From: Gyrodactylus bullatarudis
Taxonomy: Eukaryota; Platyhelminthes; Monogenea; Gyrodactylidea; Gyrodactylidae
DNA: 64,000 bases
NCBI GenBank assembly: GCA_012064415.1
Contig: SSNU01000095.1
Span: 329,180-393,179, forward strand
Direction of reading: 5' to 3'
A model generated the notes under the pieces. It made no database searches. It saw nothing but the letters and a program-made list of their open reading frames with translations, and was not told the origin of the DNA. Within the stretch, counting starts at the first letter, position 1. Every line of letters starts with the position of its first letter. The position numbers and the translations under genes were made by a program. Of the stretch, positions 37,839 through 50,000 are shown in pieces.

Positions 37839-38725
37839 ATGATTCATAGTTTATTCGAAAGTGTATTACAGTTCTTCTTCGAACAGAATTAAGGCTTGAG
37901 AACAACTCAACTGAGAAAAACAGGGAAAAACAAGAAACGCAGTCGAATTCTTTTATAATAAAAACTGAAGATGAATTTCTATAGGAAAAAAATTAATAAA
38001 TTTCGGGACAAAATAATTCCTGGGTCTTAAAGAGTTAATAAAAAAAACCAATGTATTAATTTATGCAAATTGATTTAATATATAAGGAAATATAACTTTA
38101 TAATCAATTTTTCATTAAAAACAGAATTCGAATTAATTATAAAAATTCAAAAATAATATTTTCCAGTGTGAACTCATAGCTAAAGTTATGGTAAAAGTCC
38201 AAAATAAGACGAGAAAATAATCTAATCTTCTCATAGTATTGAAGTGATTATCCCCTGAGAAGAAGAAGGAAACTGACCTTGGATCAGGAAAAAAAGACAA
38301 AATAGGAAGTGCCACTTTCTCTACAATAATTTGATTACTTGAAATCTCTTGTAAAACTGATTTGCATTCCATCATTCTTATTGAAAGAGAGGATTTCACC
38401 AAAAGGATGCATTGATCTGATCTTTCAGATTGATCTGGATTTCGATATCGAAAGAATACGTTCTAAAATTTCCCCTAATACTTTGCTAAATAATCCAGAT
38501 CAAAAATTGAAAAATGTGTTAGTTTAGCGCGTTCTCGAAATTCAAAAGTTTTTTTATGTCTCATTTTTTTAAGGGACTCAAAAAATTATTTTGATCCTGA
38601 TTTTCTGGATAAGTTTTTTGCTCATTATCATGTCAGCTAGCTTTAGATCTTTTAATAATAATGGGAAGAAAAGATATGGTTAGTTGCAAGGACTATTCGA
38701 AAAAAATCACAAGCAACTTCACCTA

Positions 38726-39316
38726 GTTAATATGACGATGGGAATTTATAAATTTTACAAAATATTCAATATTCAATATATTTTATCAAAAAAATATTTT
38801 GCAATCTAGATCATGAGGTCCACTTTCCCGATATGACGAAATAAAATCAGTTTTCAAGCATTTCAAATCTCGGAGTAGCGCCAAATTCCCTTTTATTGAA
38901 CTTTAAATTGATAAAAGTGAGAGAATGATCAAATGTTAAGGATCACGATTAGACAATGAAATCAAATATGCTGAATCTGATTCACCCTACCATCGTATAA
39001 AAATTGAAATTTGATTGTTTGATCACATTCCTATGTGAAAATCGGCCATAGGAATCTTGTGATTCAAGAGAGTTTTCTGGTCTAATCGTGATCCTTAACA
39101 TCCAAATTCAAAAATTAGGGAATTTGGCGCTACTTTGAGATTTTAGATATGCGATAACTTTTATTAAAAATATTTAATTTTATAAAAATTTTTCTTCCTC
39201 ATATCGTGAAAGTCGGCCTCGCGATCTAGATTCTAAAAAATCTTGATCAAATTCTATTTCTTGATGGAGGAATTGAGAGCTTTATAAAAATCATAAACTC
39301 CCATCTCCAAATTAAG
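38726..39316. repeat. Foldback element of the common family (CATCTTCATAT termini)
   Basis: The left arm starts CTAGTTAATATGACGATGGG and contains ATCTAGATCATGAGGTCCAC and AGTAGCGCCAAATTC. The right arm mirrors it, with AATTTGGCGCTACTTTGAGA, GCGATCTAGATTCTAAAAAA and CATAAACTCCCATCTCCAAA. The conserved centre includes GATCACGATTAGACAATGAA. Related copies lie in the Syt14/16 introns. Confidence 0.6.
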
Positions 39317-39319
39317 TAG

Positions 39320-41400
39320 TCTTACTACTAAAAAAGAAAGTTTTGAATCGAAACAATTTCAACACTAAAAGACTTTTTCTACTCTCTATCTTCCCAAATC
39401 AAGACAAATAAATAATTTCAAGAAGGACACACAGAATAGGATTTCCAAATTTGACAAAATATACATCTATACGTACATCTTAAGATAGCAGGTAAAATAA
39501 ATGAAGAGATAACTTTGTCTTTTGGGCATTACACAAAGCCTACTTCGAGGAATAGGCAAGAAACAAGAAGTGTATCACATTTTAAAATGAAGATGATTCA
39601 TCAACTGTATTTCAACATGGTAAACTTTTCATTTTTGCTCAGTCATTCCTCCTTTCGACGAGTATGCCTTTCTTACCAAGATGAATGGAAAGAACAAAAA
39701 TATACATTTTTCCCAATTAAGGAATAGAGAAAAAGAAACTGAAATGACATTAGTTTCTCCTTCTTCTTACACTAGAAAATCCTTAGCTATCTCAACCTGT
39801 ACATTGTTGTACATTTACTGTACGAGAAAAAAAATCATGCATCGACAGTAAAATTTGAGACCTAATTATCTTGATAATTATCATAAAAATAATTTCTCCT
39901 GTAAAATTGATATTTCTTGGTTTCCTGACAAGGGGGAAGTAAAAGGTAAAAAAACCTACAGGTAAGCATACAATTGCAAAATCTAAAAAATTATGATCAA
40001 AAATTATCTTTTAAGGTCACTCATTGAATTGACAAGGAAATCCTGAACAAGGTCACGGTTTACCTCATCAAAAACGTCAAGGATAATAAAAGGTTTCATC
40101 AATGTTGTTATTTCTTTAGAAAAGTTTGGATAATTCTGGTAAAAACATGAATTTTATGATCGAATGTAGTTATGATTCATAGCCAATAATTTAGATTTTT
40201 TATTCAATTTTAATTTTAACTTTAAAGTACAAGAAAATACTATCTTAGACTGCGAAAAACGCCAAAATAAAACATTAGATTCTGGAACTTTATTTTTATG
40301 ATCCAAGATCGTACAGAGCTGACCATATCTGATTCCATTGTCTAATGTTGATCAAACTATGTCAAAAAAACTATGAATATAATTAATGAATAGTGCAGCC
40401 CCTATACTTACAAAGGTTACTAGAATTATTTCGTTCTAACAAATAAGACGTTCCTGTGGGATATATCACCTAAGCACCTAGAACGAAATAATTCTAGTAA
40501 CGTATGAATATAATTTTATTTACCTAAAGCTAGTTGACATGAAGATACTAATTTACAATTTTTACTAAAAAAATACTCAATATTATTCTCCGGATAGTCA
40601 GGAACACAAATATATTTTGGTTCCCGAATGGCCGAATTCGAATTCTTCGTCTAATGCTGATCCGAAATATCAGCCTTGGATAATTGCTTTAAATCTTGGT
40701 GCATTTTTAAAAAATAGCTTAATTTTGGCCAGATGGAATTTAATTCTTTATTATATAGAATTATCAAAATATGATCAATACCTTTTCTACGTTCATAATG
40801 GTTCCATGAATGAGTTACTACTCAAACTGAATTCGAAATATGATTTGTTTCCTCTATTAAAAAGTAAATTTTAATAATTTCATTTAGATGGTATTTTATT
40901 TCTGTAGTATCATTCTTAGTTCAAATTTGAAAAAGTTTTTAAATTTGATTTTCTAGGTGATTTGTTTGGTTGAGTTTTGAACAAAACATTAATCAGGAAA
41001 AATTTCAAAATTAAAATATAGCCAGCAACGATAATTTGACATTGGGAATACTTCAAGATAAATATCGCTAGAGATGATATCTCCCAGATTCATTGACAAG
41101 GAGATGAAATTTAAAGAGGAAATCCTTCATTTTAAAAATTGCCTCATGTCAAAAAATATTCCCTCTGATGTGAAGTTAGCAGAGGAGATCCGAAGAGATT
41201 CAAGATTAGCTTGGATAGCAATCTGAATTTACATTTATTTATTAGGAAATATGGAGATTGAACAAATCTCAGAGGAAGTGGCATTACATTCGAATTTAGT
41301 AAAATTTACCAGAGTGATTCGGATAATTGTTCCAAATAGAGATAAACTTGTTTTTGAGTAAATACATGATCTGTATTTTGATTCCCAAGTATTCAAGATT
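39320..41400. other. Repeat debris, no gene
   Basis: 40590-40670 belongs to the TCTAATGCTGATC family also seen inverted at 33.4 kb, so the frame at 40617-40874 is probably repeat-derived. 41100-41400 has fragments of open frame without a recognisable family. Confidence 0.35.
40416..40501. repeat. 86-bp hairpin with perfect 22-bp arms
   Basis: The arm at 40416-40437 (GTTACTAGAATTATTTCGTT plus CT) is the exact reverse complement of 40480-40501. The loop is 42 nt. It is probably a miniature inverted-repeat element; no target duplication is obvious. Confidence 0.65.
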
Positions 41401-41900
41401 TTGTAGAAAAATATTAATTCGTTTTTAAAAAAAATTTTGATGTATAAAATAAATAATCGAAAAAATATCAGAATATATGTGATGGAGGTGATTCAGGTAT
41501 TAACCTGAAAATATGAAAATGTCTTGAAATTGTAAGACAACTGTTACATTTGTTTCCTGTTGTATTCCAACATTTTGAAACAAATTATTTTCTTCCACAA
41601 GTTTCAAATGATAACCCCATGAAAGTAAAGAACTTCACATCATTAAACAAAAATGTTAAGTTTAGCATTAGGCCGGTAAAAAGTCTAAATTTGCCTATTT
41701 CAACTATAAAACAAACAGCTCATTCTAGTTCTAATGATAATATGAGTTTCAATTTTTATAAATCAGATAAAGTTTATCAATCTTCTAGACCCGCCCCTGA
41801 TACTGGGAGAAATCTTCTAAGACAATTCCCAATTTTGAATCCATCAAACGAAAATTAAGAAAAAAATGTACTCGCATAAATGATGCCTACTCTCAAGTAG

Positions 41901-42083
41901 TTGGTATCTGTGGAGAGGTATTTCTCAATACTAAAACATGGTCTAACAACGAACAAAAATTTCAAGACTGGCAATTTAAAAATGCAATTTTATTATGCTA
42001 TCGTTATTTTTTATAATAATTTTATTAAACCCTTTCGGTGCTATTGTTCAATATATTTGAACCTAAGTTTGGCTTATATCTGA
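41901..42083 (+). pseudogene. hAT-like transposase C-terminal relic
   Basis: The frame reads SVERYFSILKHGLTTNKNF then KTGNLKMQFYYAIVIFYNNF. The S-x-E-R-x-F-S-x-x-K pattern followed by a N-L-x-M helix resembles the C-terminal dimerisation region of hAT transposases. The piece is short and isolated; upstream frames (41550-41858) show no hAT motifs. It may also be a related domesticated-type fragment. Confidence 0.4.
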
Positions 42084-42094
42084 ATCAATTAGAG

Positions 42095-42179
42095 TTTAGT
42101 CATATTTTTGGCCAAATAGCTCAATATTTTCATAGCTAAATTTTTTGAAAATTGTGAAATAGTCTCGGCATTGGGTTAA
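42095..42179. mobile_element. piggyBac-type terminus at TTAA, second copy
   Basis: Shares TTTTTGGCCAAATA, TTTTCATAGCTAAATTTT and GTGAAATAGTCTCGGCA with 17850-17939 and ends GGG directly before TTAA (42176-42179). It is one end only. Confidence 0.45.
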
Positions 42180-42321
42180 TATGTGCTTCTAATTTACCTA
42201 GAAAACAATTTCTATTTCAATAAGTAAAAAATTTCAAAATATTTTACCGGCCTCTTTTTTATAATAATTATTGAAATTTTTTCTAAATTCAATTAAAGGA
42301 TTGAAGAAAATGCATAAAAAT

Positions 42322-42494
42322 TAGTAAAAATAGATTTAATTGGAATATAACCACTCTTTTTCCAAAGCCTCTCAATTCTTCAGTGAATGAGACGCTTGTA
42401 ACCTGAAGAAGGTAGTTGACTTTCCCAGTACCGAAACGTCTGGAAGAGGCTTTGTAAAATGGTTGGTTATATTCTAATTAAATCTACTTTTACT
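42322..42494. mobile_element. Head-to-head Penelope-like tails
   Basis: 42402-42494 is a Penelope-like 3' tail (CTGAAGAAGGTAGTTGACTT, CCGAAACGTCTGGAAGAGGC, GGTTGGTTATATTCTAATTA). 42322-42403 is an inverted copy of the same tail with an internal deletion, so the two point away from each other from a junction at about 42402. Both relate to the solo tail at 29833-29946. Confidence 0.6.
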
Positions 42495-43284
42495 TCAGAT
42501 TTCAGATTCCATCATAGAACAAAAAAATTTTCCCATTAAAAAAGAGACGCATTGAAACATTTTTATAATAGAACAGTTATTTTATATAAATCGGAAATAT
42601 TGACGATAACTTGAAAGTAGCCTTTCATGAATTATGAATTGGAAAATTATGTTGTAGAGATGTACTTTTGAGTTCAACATTTGAAAAATGTACTACTATG
42701 ATATGAGAAAAAAAAAATTTTTTCGAATTGCATCCATCTTTTACTATTTAAATGCAAATAAACATCCTTTACTCATGTATCTTTGAAAAGATTAGAATGT
42801 TTCTTTACTAAAAGGAATTGAATTCAGGATTACAAAGAGAAATTTTGAATTTAACTGATAGATTAGAATTTTTCAGCTTCCACAATTCATAATCCTAATC
42901 TTGGTAAAGAGGAAATTCACTAATCTCAAGAATACAGATAAATTAGATGAGTAAAAAGGGTTGATGCCAGTTATAAGAATATAGCGCTTTTATTTCGTGG
43001 CATACTCATCAGCTTTAACATGCCAGATTTATATGAAGAAAATTGTGTACAAAATCTTGGTTTTAGCTAAACTAAAAACAGATCAAAGAGTTTCTCTCTC
43101 GAGATAAATTAGGATTTCTCTTATAACCACCAAAAAATACCAATAGACTCATAATGACTGATGAGAGTCCTCATTAGGACTGGTCACTAAACCCTTGGCT
43201 AGATTCGTGTAGGTGGGAGAAGAAAACCCCCCTATCAAGTTAGATTTCAAAGCTCATATGAAGTTGAGTATTTCAAATTTTTAC

Positions 43285-43580
43285 AAAACTGATTATTTTC
43301 AAATCTAGATAATGCGGTCCACTTTTACGAATTAAAGAAAAAAATCAAGAAAAAATGTGGACACAAGGATTTTTAGCTGGCGCTAAATTTCCATTTTTTC
43401 GAACTTTAGGCTGGAAAATGTTATTAACTTTGAAAGAGAGTGAAAGAGAGGCCACTTCATTTGACCACTTTTGAATTAACAGAAATTTCCTGCTTAAAGT
43501 TAGAAAAATTGAGAATTTGGCGCCAAGTAATAATTTCAAAAAGTCTCTAAAAGTGGTTCACATCATCTAGATTTGAAATT
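43285..43580. repeat. Short foldback element, common family
   Basis: TCAAATCTAGATAATGCGGT and TGGCGCTAAATTTCC on the left are mirrored by AATTTGGCGCCAAGTAATAA and CATCATCTAGATTTGAAATT on the right. It abuts copy 2 of the 594-bp duplication. Confidence 0.55.
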
Positions 43581-43595
43581 ACTTATATTATTATA

Positions 43596-44189
43596 AACCT
43601 GTTTTGTCATGTGATCCCATTGTAAATAGGTACAAGATTATTCAAAGTCTTATTCACATAATTTGTAACAAGTCCATCCAACATGACAACTAACTTGGAC
43701 ATGGAGATCTTAAAGTTTTCCATCTAATTTGATTATCGATATGGTCCTTTTACTCGCCGTTCGATTTTTTCTCAAGGGTTAATTCCAAAAATCCCCACAA
43801 AGAAAATATTTTTCCAATAATCACCCCAAAAATTTTCAAAATAAACTTCTAAAATATGATATTATTTAACACTAAAATTCATTAAACTTTATTTCAGCTC
43901 TTGATTTTTTACGACTTGTGCATGGTTATCCACGTTTTTTATTTATTTTGTAACCTTCAAGTTCCGACTACTTCAGATTTTCGGCGTCACAGAGCATGAT
44001 AATCTCTGAGTAAGCTGCTTTCAAGGATTACTTTGTATTCATTTGGAGCATAATTTTCAAATGAAACTCAGATTCTTACAGGGATCATTGAAATTAATAA
44101 CTCTTCATATTTCACTATTTTGAGAAACATAAAATTAATCCAGAGGTAGCGAAAAAATTGTAAGAACCTAGATTCGCATAAGTTTTTTT
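43596..44189. repeat. 594-bp direct duplication, copy 2
   Basis: Partner of 37245-37838. Unlike copy 1 it continues into the complete inverted-repeat element (43774-44391), so this copy is the likelier source. Confidence 0.85.
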
Positions 44190-44391
44190 CCATCTAAGGT
44201 TCTATATAAGGAGAAAGTTTACTTTTAATCTTTGAATAAAAGTTTAACCGTTCAAAAATTTATCTAATAATAAATCTGGTTGAGAGCGGAATTTTGAAAT
44301 GAGAATAATCGATTTGATGAAGCGTTGAAATTTTCATTGGGGTCATATTTGGAAAAAAATTTCTTGGTGAAAATTTTTGGAATTAACCCTT
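43774..44391. mobile_element. Inverted-repeat element with AAGGGTTAATTCC ends
   Basis: The left end AAGGGTTAATTCCAAAAATC and following CACCCCAAAAATTTTC segment (43774-43838) are mirrored imperfectly by 44327-44391, which ends TTTTTGGAATTAACCCTT. The arms are about 62 bp. No transposase is present. The TTAA inside each terminus means a piggyBac-like target cannot be excluded. Confidence 0.5.
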
Positions 44392-44399
44392 TTCTTAAT

Positions 44400-46290
44400 T
44401 ATTATGTTAAAATATAATAAAATTTTTAATCGAAAAAATGTATTATTTTATAAAAATTCTCAACTTCAACTAGCTTTAGTATGAAAGTTAATCAGTCAGT
44501 TGCTAAATAAAAAGCAGCTTACTAGCCTAAAAAAACTACATTAAATTTGGCGTGGTAATATTATTCATATTCAATCATTTCTTGAACCCTATCAAAAGTG
44601 TCATAAATATATGCATTGTAAGAGAAAAGCGATGTCTAAAAATTGCAAAGGAAATCACTTTCTATACTCAATGATTCTGTATTGTGAGAATTTAATTACA
44701 ATAAACTCTAGTTAGTTCTCACCAAAAGAGGAACTCATGAATATGAAAAAAGGATTGTATTTCATAAGAAATAATAATTTATTCCAAATTTATTATTTCC
44801 GATATTCAAATTTTTAAGAACTAGATTTAAATTTTTAAATTTATATTGAAAATTAGCTAATGACTCAATTTCAATGTTATATCGAATTCAAAAAGGGTTA
44901 GCAAGATTAATCAAATATGGTTTATAAGTTTATTACAAATGCATATCCATAGATGAGACATGCAAGTTTAAGTACGCAGAATGCTATCAGAGAGTACTCT
45001 TCAAAATACAAGAGTAAGCAATAATTTTAGCTTTAAAATTTTGAGGATTTAAAAGTGGGAGAGCAATCAAAAGATGTTTTTCAGGATCAAAATAAGACAA
45101 GGAGACCGAAACTTTAAAAGATTCCTATTTTGAACAAATCTTTGATCATGAAAATCTCATTGATTTTCAATGAGTGAATCATAAATTTCCAACTTCAAAT
45201 CAATCAGCTTTAGTGGATGGAGATTTCCAAAACTGATTATCCGATGATCATCTCTGAAGGATGACCAATGATAAAAAGGTAGAAAAGAAACCATCAGGAT
45301 TTAATTATAAAATTTTCAATTTTTTATAGAAATACGAATGAAGATGGAAATTCTTAGCAACACCAAAATATTGTTTCGTTAAGGAATCTGAAATCTTATA
45401 AACGAAATTCTTTATCAATAACCAAAGGTTTTTTGAAAAATTATGCTTTAGTTAAACTGGCCCATGTGAGATTATTCAGGATCCTTTTTATAGTTTTTTC
45501 AAATTTTGACAACTTGTAAATAATTAGTTGTGTTACTAAATTGATAAACTGTTATAAAAAATGTACATTCATAGTCTTCTCTTTTTCTAGTTTCTTGTGA
45601 TCCCTTTAAACAATTTCTCTTAAATAAATAATAGGTATAAATGATTTTTATTTCATGAATTTTTTTTGTAGCAAGAAAAATGAGTCTTTGTTTTAGAACT
45701 TCCTTCTTCCTTTAAATTTTAAAGTGATTGCACTTAAAATTTCTTTTTTATTTTCCTCAGGGCCATTATGGGGAATGAGAACAATGAGGAAGCAAGATAT
45801 TGACTACGTGACACGATTAAACACAAAAACAATAGGGCGAATAAAAAAATTCCCACTTTATCTTCACGTTATATTTCTAATCAGAATAATACACTGAAAG
45901 AAGGATGAAAAAAGTTGCTCTATCAAAAAGGAAAGACTCAATTTTTCAGAGAAATACATACAAGGCAAAATTCAAATGAGACAAAGGGCTTTTCACGAAT
46001 CTTCAGGGTTTATATTTAATCAAGAAAGCTTTTAGATCAAAAGGAACATTAAATTTTTCATTCCTCGACATTTGGGAAATATTTAATTTGGTCGATTTAT
46101 GACTAAAATTGATCCTGAGATTTTGAGATGGTAAGACTAATTTGAATCTTCTGAATTTTCCAATTAACTTGAAGGAGAACGAACCAAAATTTATAAATTT
46201 AAACTTTTTATGAAAATTTCTCTAATATTTGGATTTTTCATCTGATAATTATACTGAATATCTTTGTTTTCGAAATCGATAAAATTTTGA
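44400..46290. other. A+T-rich stretch, foldback fragments only
   Basis: No gene supported. 45150-45205 resembles one foldback arm (AATCATAAATTTCCAACTTC). Confidence 0.3.
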
Positions 46291-46300
46291 GTCTAAAAAC

Positions 46301-47025
46301 TAGGGACCCGCCTTGCATTGTTTTAAGCAAGTAATGCTTAATTAAGGCAAGTAATTTCGAATTCAATTAATTGAATGAAAATGTAAAACAATTAATTGTA
46401 ATTGACCAATAATTAATTATACAATGCTTCAATTTGATTGTTCAGAACTCTTCTCAAATATTAAATGACTAATTTATATGAATCTCTCGCGTTAGACCTA
46501 CCATAATCTATATTCATTTGATGCCGATGTGATATTTGGGAGCATTTTGATGGTTTAAAAGCACTTTGAAACAATTTTTTCAACTGATGGCCAAATATGT
46601 AAAATCAGTTTTCAAAAAGAAGAAAAATGAAACTTAATTTGAGAATTTAGATTCACCGTCTTTTATTGTTGTTTAGCATAAATCAAAAAATTCGTTTAAC
46701 AGCTTAGATGAGATTACTTAAGGAAACCCAGTGAAAGAATTTTTTATTAGAGCTCGACATCTCATCACAGACTTTCAACCAGACTTATCATCAGAGCATG
46801 TAAAATTGATGCTTCTTATAAATTGCAATAAAAAATATTTGGAAGGATTTTAAAAATTTTTCGAAATTTTTTCCTTATAGTAGTATATAATTAAGTATAC
46901 TTTTAGTAATCGCAATTAATTGTAAGGTTACTTGTTCAAGCAAGTAATTGGTATATTCAAGGCTTTTTCAATAAATTAATTGTTTTAAGATGTAATTGCC
47001 TAAGGCAATGCAAGGCGGGTCCCTA
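46301..47025. mobile_element. hAT-type transposon relic, 725 bp, with 8-bp target duplication
   Basis: The termini are perfect 20-bp inverted repeats: TAGGGACCCGCCTTGCATTG (46301-46320) and its reverse complement (47006-47025). CTAAAAAC flanks both sides (46293-46300 and 47026-47033), an exact 8-bp target-site duplication. The YAGGG end and 8-bp duplication define the hAT superfamily. Inside, near 46740-46860, plus-strand text reads ARHLITDFQPDLSSEHVKL then MLLINCNKKYLE, resembling the C-terminal helix region of hAT transposases. The element is therefore probably an internally deleted autonomous copy. GCAAGTAAT occurs repeatedly near both ends. Confidence 0.85.
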
Positions 47026-47039
47026 CTAAAAACAGTCGA

Positions 47040-50000
47040 AACCTGATACATTTTCAAATTTCAAAAAATTACCTAATTTGAGTTTTTCATTCCAACAGTC
47101 TTGACCTCATTTTGATTAATAATTGTCTTTCTGAGTTTTTTTGTTGTAAAATTAATAAATTCTCATCTTCATACTAACTATAGCTTTATATAGGACGGAT
47201 CTCACGAACGAGATAACTAAACCTCTGTATTAAAAATTATTATTACTAGGCTTAATGATAGAAATATGCATCATTCAAGTGGAAGAATACTTCTTCTCGT
47301 ATGATCTCCTTGTCATTAGTCAATTGAGTGAATTTACTTCATTATCACTCGTAAAGCCAAATAATGAAAAAATTGAAAAGTACAATGGAAAAATACGAAT
47401 TTTCTTTTTCCCTGATATAAAATGGGATATCTTTCAGTGAAAGAGTTTAAAACCAAATTACATTTTGTGATAATATTGATCCCTTTTCTTGGTGAAGACG
47501 TGGAGAAATAAAAATTATGTGACAAAATTTGGATAAGTATTCCCCAAAAAAGTGGTGGATGGCTAGATTTAAAGGAAAGATTACGATGAGAAGATCTGTC
47601 TCTACTCTCTAATTTTCTCAATGGCATTTTTTACATATTTTACGACTGCTGATAACATTTGCTCAATCAACAGTTTATTCAGAGTTATTTTATGTGTGAA
47701 AATAACTCTTTGAGGGAAGAACTACACATTTTGTAATTGTTAGAAGAATTATTTTAGTCAATTTGTAACAGTTTTGGGATAAAAAAGTATTATAGCATAA
47801 TATGCAGACATACATAATTGCAAAGAGTTCTTGTCCACTTGGGTATAATCAATATTTATTTCTGAACAATTGATGAGAGTACTTGGAATTATTATATAAA
47901 TGATACGAAGCTGGTAATTTTGAAATTTTTAAAGAAATCTCAATACAATATTTTCTTCCAATTAGTCAGAAACAAAATTATCTTGTAAATCCTAAGCCAT
48001 CTTTTGAATTTCATAAATGACCCAATTATCCACGATAAGATACTGGAATTTGAGATCATAGAAATCCTTATTATTATGAAAAATTGAGCCATCTGAATTT
48101 TCCAATCAATTAGAAGAAAAATGCCCCAACATTTTGAAACTTTTTCCCCAACATCAAAATTGCTTCAAATTTTCAAAATCGATGAAAAATTTTGAGTTCA
48201 AAGTTGAAAAAGTGTCTATTTGGCGAATTTTCGAAATTCAAAAGTTTTGTCAGATTAAATTTTTTTCTTGATTCAAAAGATAATTTTGTTCTTGACTAAT
48301 CGGAGGAAAATATTGAGATTTTTTGGAAATCCTCATCTTCATATCGACTAGTTTGAGATTGTAAAATTTACCTAGGATTTTAGTGGTTGTGTAGTTTTCT
48401 TATAAACAAACTTATAACTTTTAAACATGAATGATATAATTTTTCTATACGAAATGATAATTGGAATTCATTGTTCTATTGGAAATGTTACGAAAAGGTA
48501 CGAAAATAAAGATGAAAATGACACCCCTATTTATTCTAGTTTTATATAAACTCAAATTTATCTGATCAAATTTCAAACATCTTTTCTGAGTTTCTGAAAT
48601 ACTAAACAATGTTACCTTGTACAATACAATTACAGAGTCCTAATCAGAACAAGATGTGATTAGGCTTGCATGACGGTTGTAACTTTACAATAAATTTAAG
48701 ATTAGTGAGGTTCTCAGAATCAGAGAGAATTCGTATTTTGAGTAAATGAATTTATAAAAGCAGATAATAAACTAAAGTTTACAGAAAGAGAAATTCTTTT
48801 GCCAATGGAAAACAGAGGATGGAGTTCCTTCAATTTTTGTTCTTGTCAAATGATATAATTCATTGCGACAGGCGTATGATTCTTTTTTTTTCTAAACCTC
48901 TCATATGTTTCCAAGGTCAGATTATCGATGCAGTTCATGTACGACGTGTAATACAAAAGCATTATTCATTCCATGTTCAAATTTCAATTCCTCCTTTAAT
49001 CTTGGTCATGGATATTTTCAAATTTGAAATAAATTTATGTTTAGAATGTTGTATATTTTCTTGAAAGTTTACAAATTAGACTGATATTTTTTTGAAAATA
49101 GCCTAAAATTAATTTTAGTTTCATTGCTACACTCAGAGCTAGTTAAGTTAAGCTAATAAATTTAAAAACATATTTAAAAATCTCAATAGATCCATTAAAA
49201 ACCTAAGCTTAATTAAATTCAAAAAAGAACTCAAGAACAAATTAATGTTTCAGAATAATATGAAGAATCATTTATGTTTACAGATTTAACATATGTATTG
49301 TTAAATAAAAACTATTTCTATTTCTAAGATATGAATTCAATATTTTTCGCCGGATAGTCATTTTTTGAATTTCGAAAATGCACCTGATTTCCTATTTTTT
49401 AATTTTGAGCTCAAAACTTATTCGATGTCTAGGGTTCGATAACCCTGGGGTCCAATCGTCATTATAATATCATTTAATATCGATTTTGTGGGTTTCTAAT
49501 CATTAGAAACTGTTAGAAAAACAATAAGGTGGGTAATATCAATCACGTCAAAAGTCAAACAATTATGACAATGTGATAATCAGAAAAACAATGCAAATGC
49601 CCTCCAACCCTGATCATTAAGAGAGTCAATCAGATTTATTTATATTTTTTGTTGTTTTTACTATTTTATTTGTCATTTCAGAGGCTGAAGAGTATGCCTG
49701 AAATAAAGCGGTTATTCCTCACAATTTTCTCGGCATCCATTTTATTTATTTAAATTTAATTTATATTACCTTAGTTTTCAATGGTATCAAAAAATAAGAA
49801 ATACTTTTTTATTTTTCAAAATTAGATTTTTCAATTTGATCAGAATAATACTCAGATATACATACTACATATTAAAAAAAGAAAATTAAACGTGATGGAA
49901 AAAAAAGAAATCTGCCATGGGTCAAATTTAATTAGACTTTACATTCACTCTGGGAGTGAGTACAGTGAAAGAGGAAAATCCAAAAAAATAATAGTTCCCA

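Noticed and set aside
40617..40874. 85-codon plus-strand frame
   Set aside because: Its start overlaps a dispersed repeat also found inverted near 33.4 kb, so the frame is repeat-derived.
41550..41858. 102-codon plus-strand frame
   Set aside because: Polar and low in recognisable motifs; lies in transposon debris beside a hAT-like relic; no evidence of splicing or homology.
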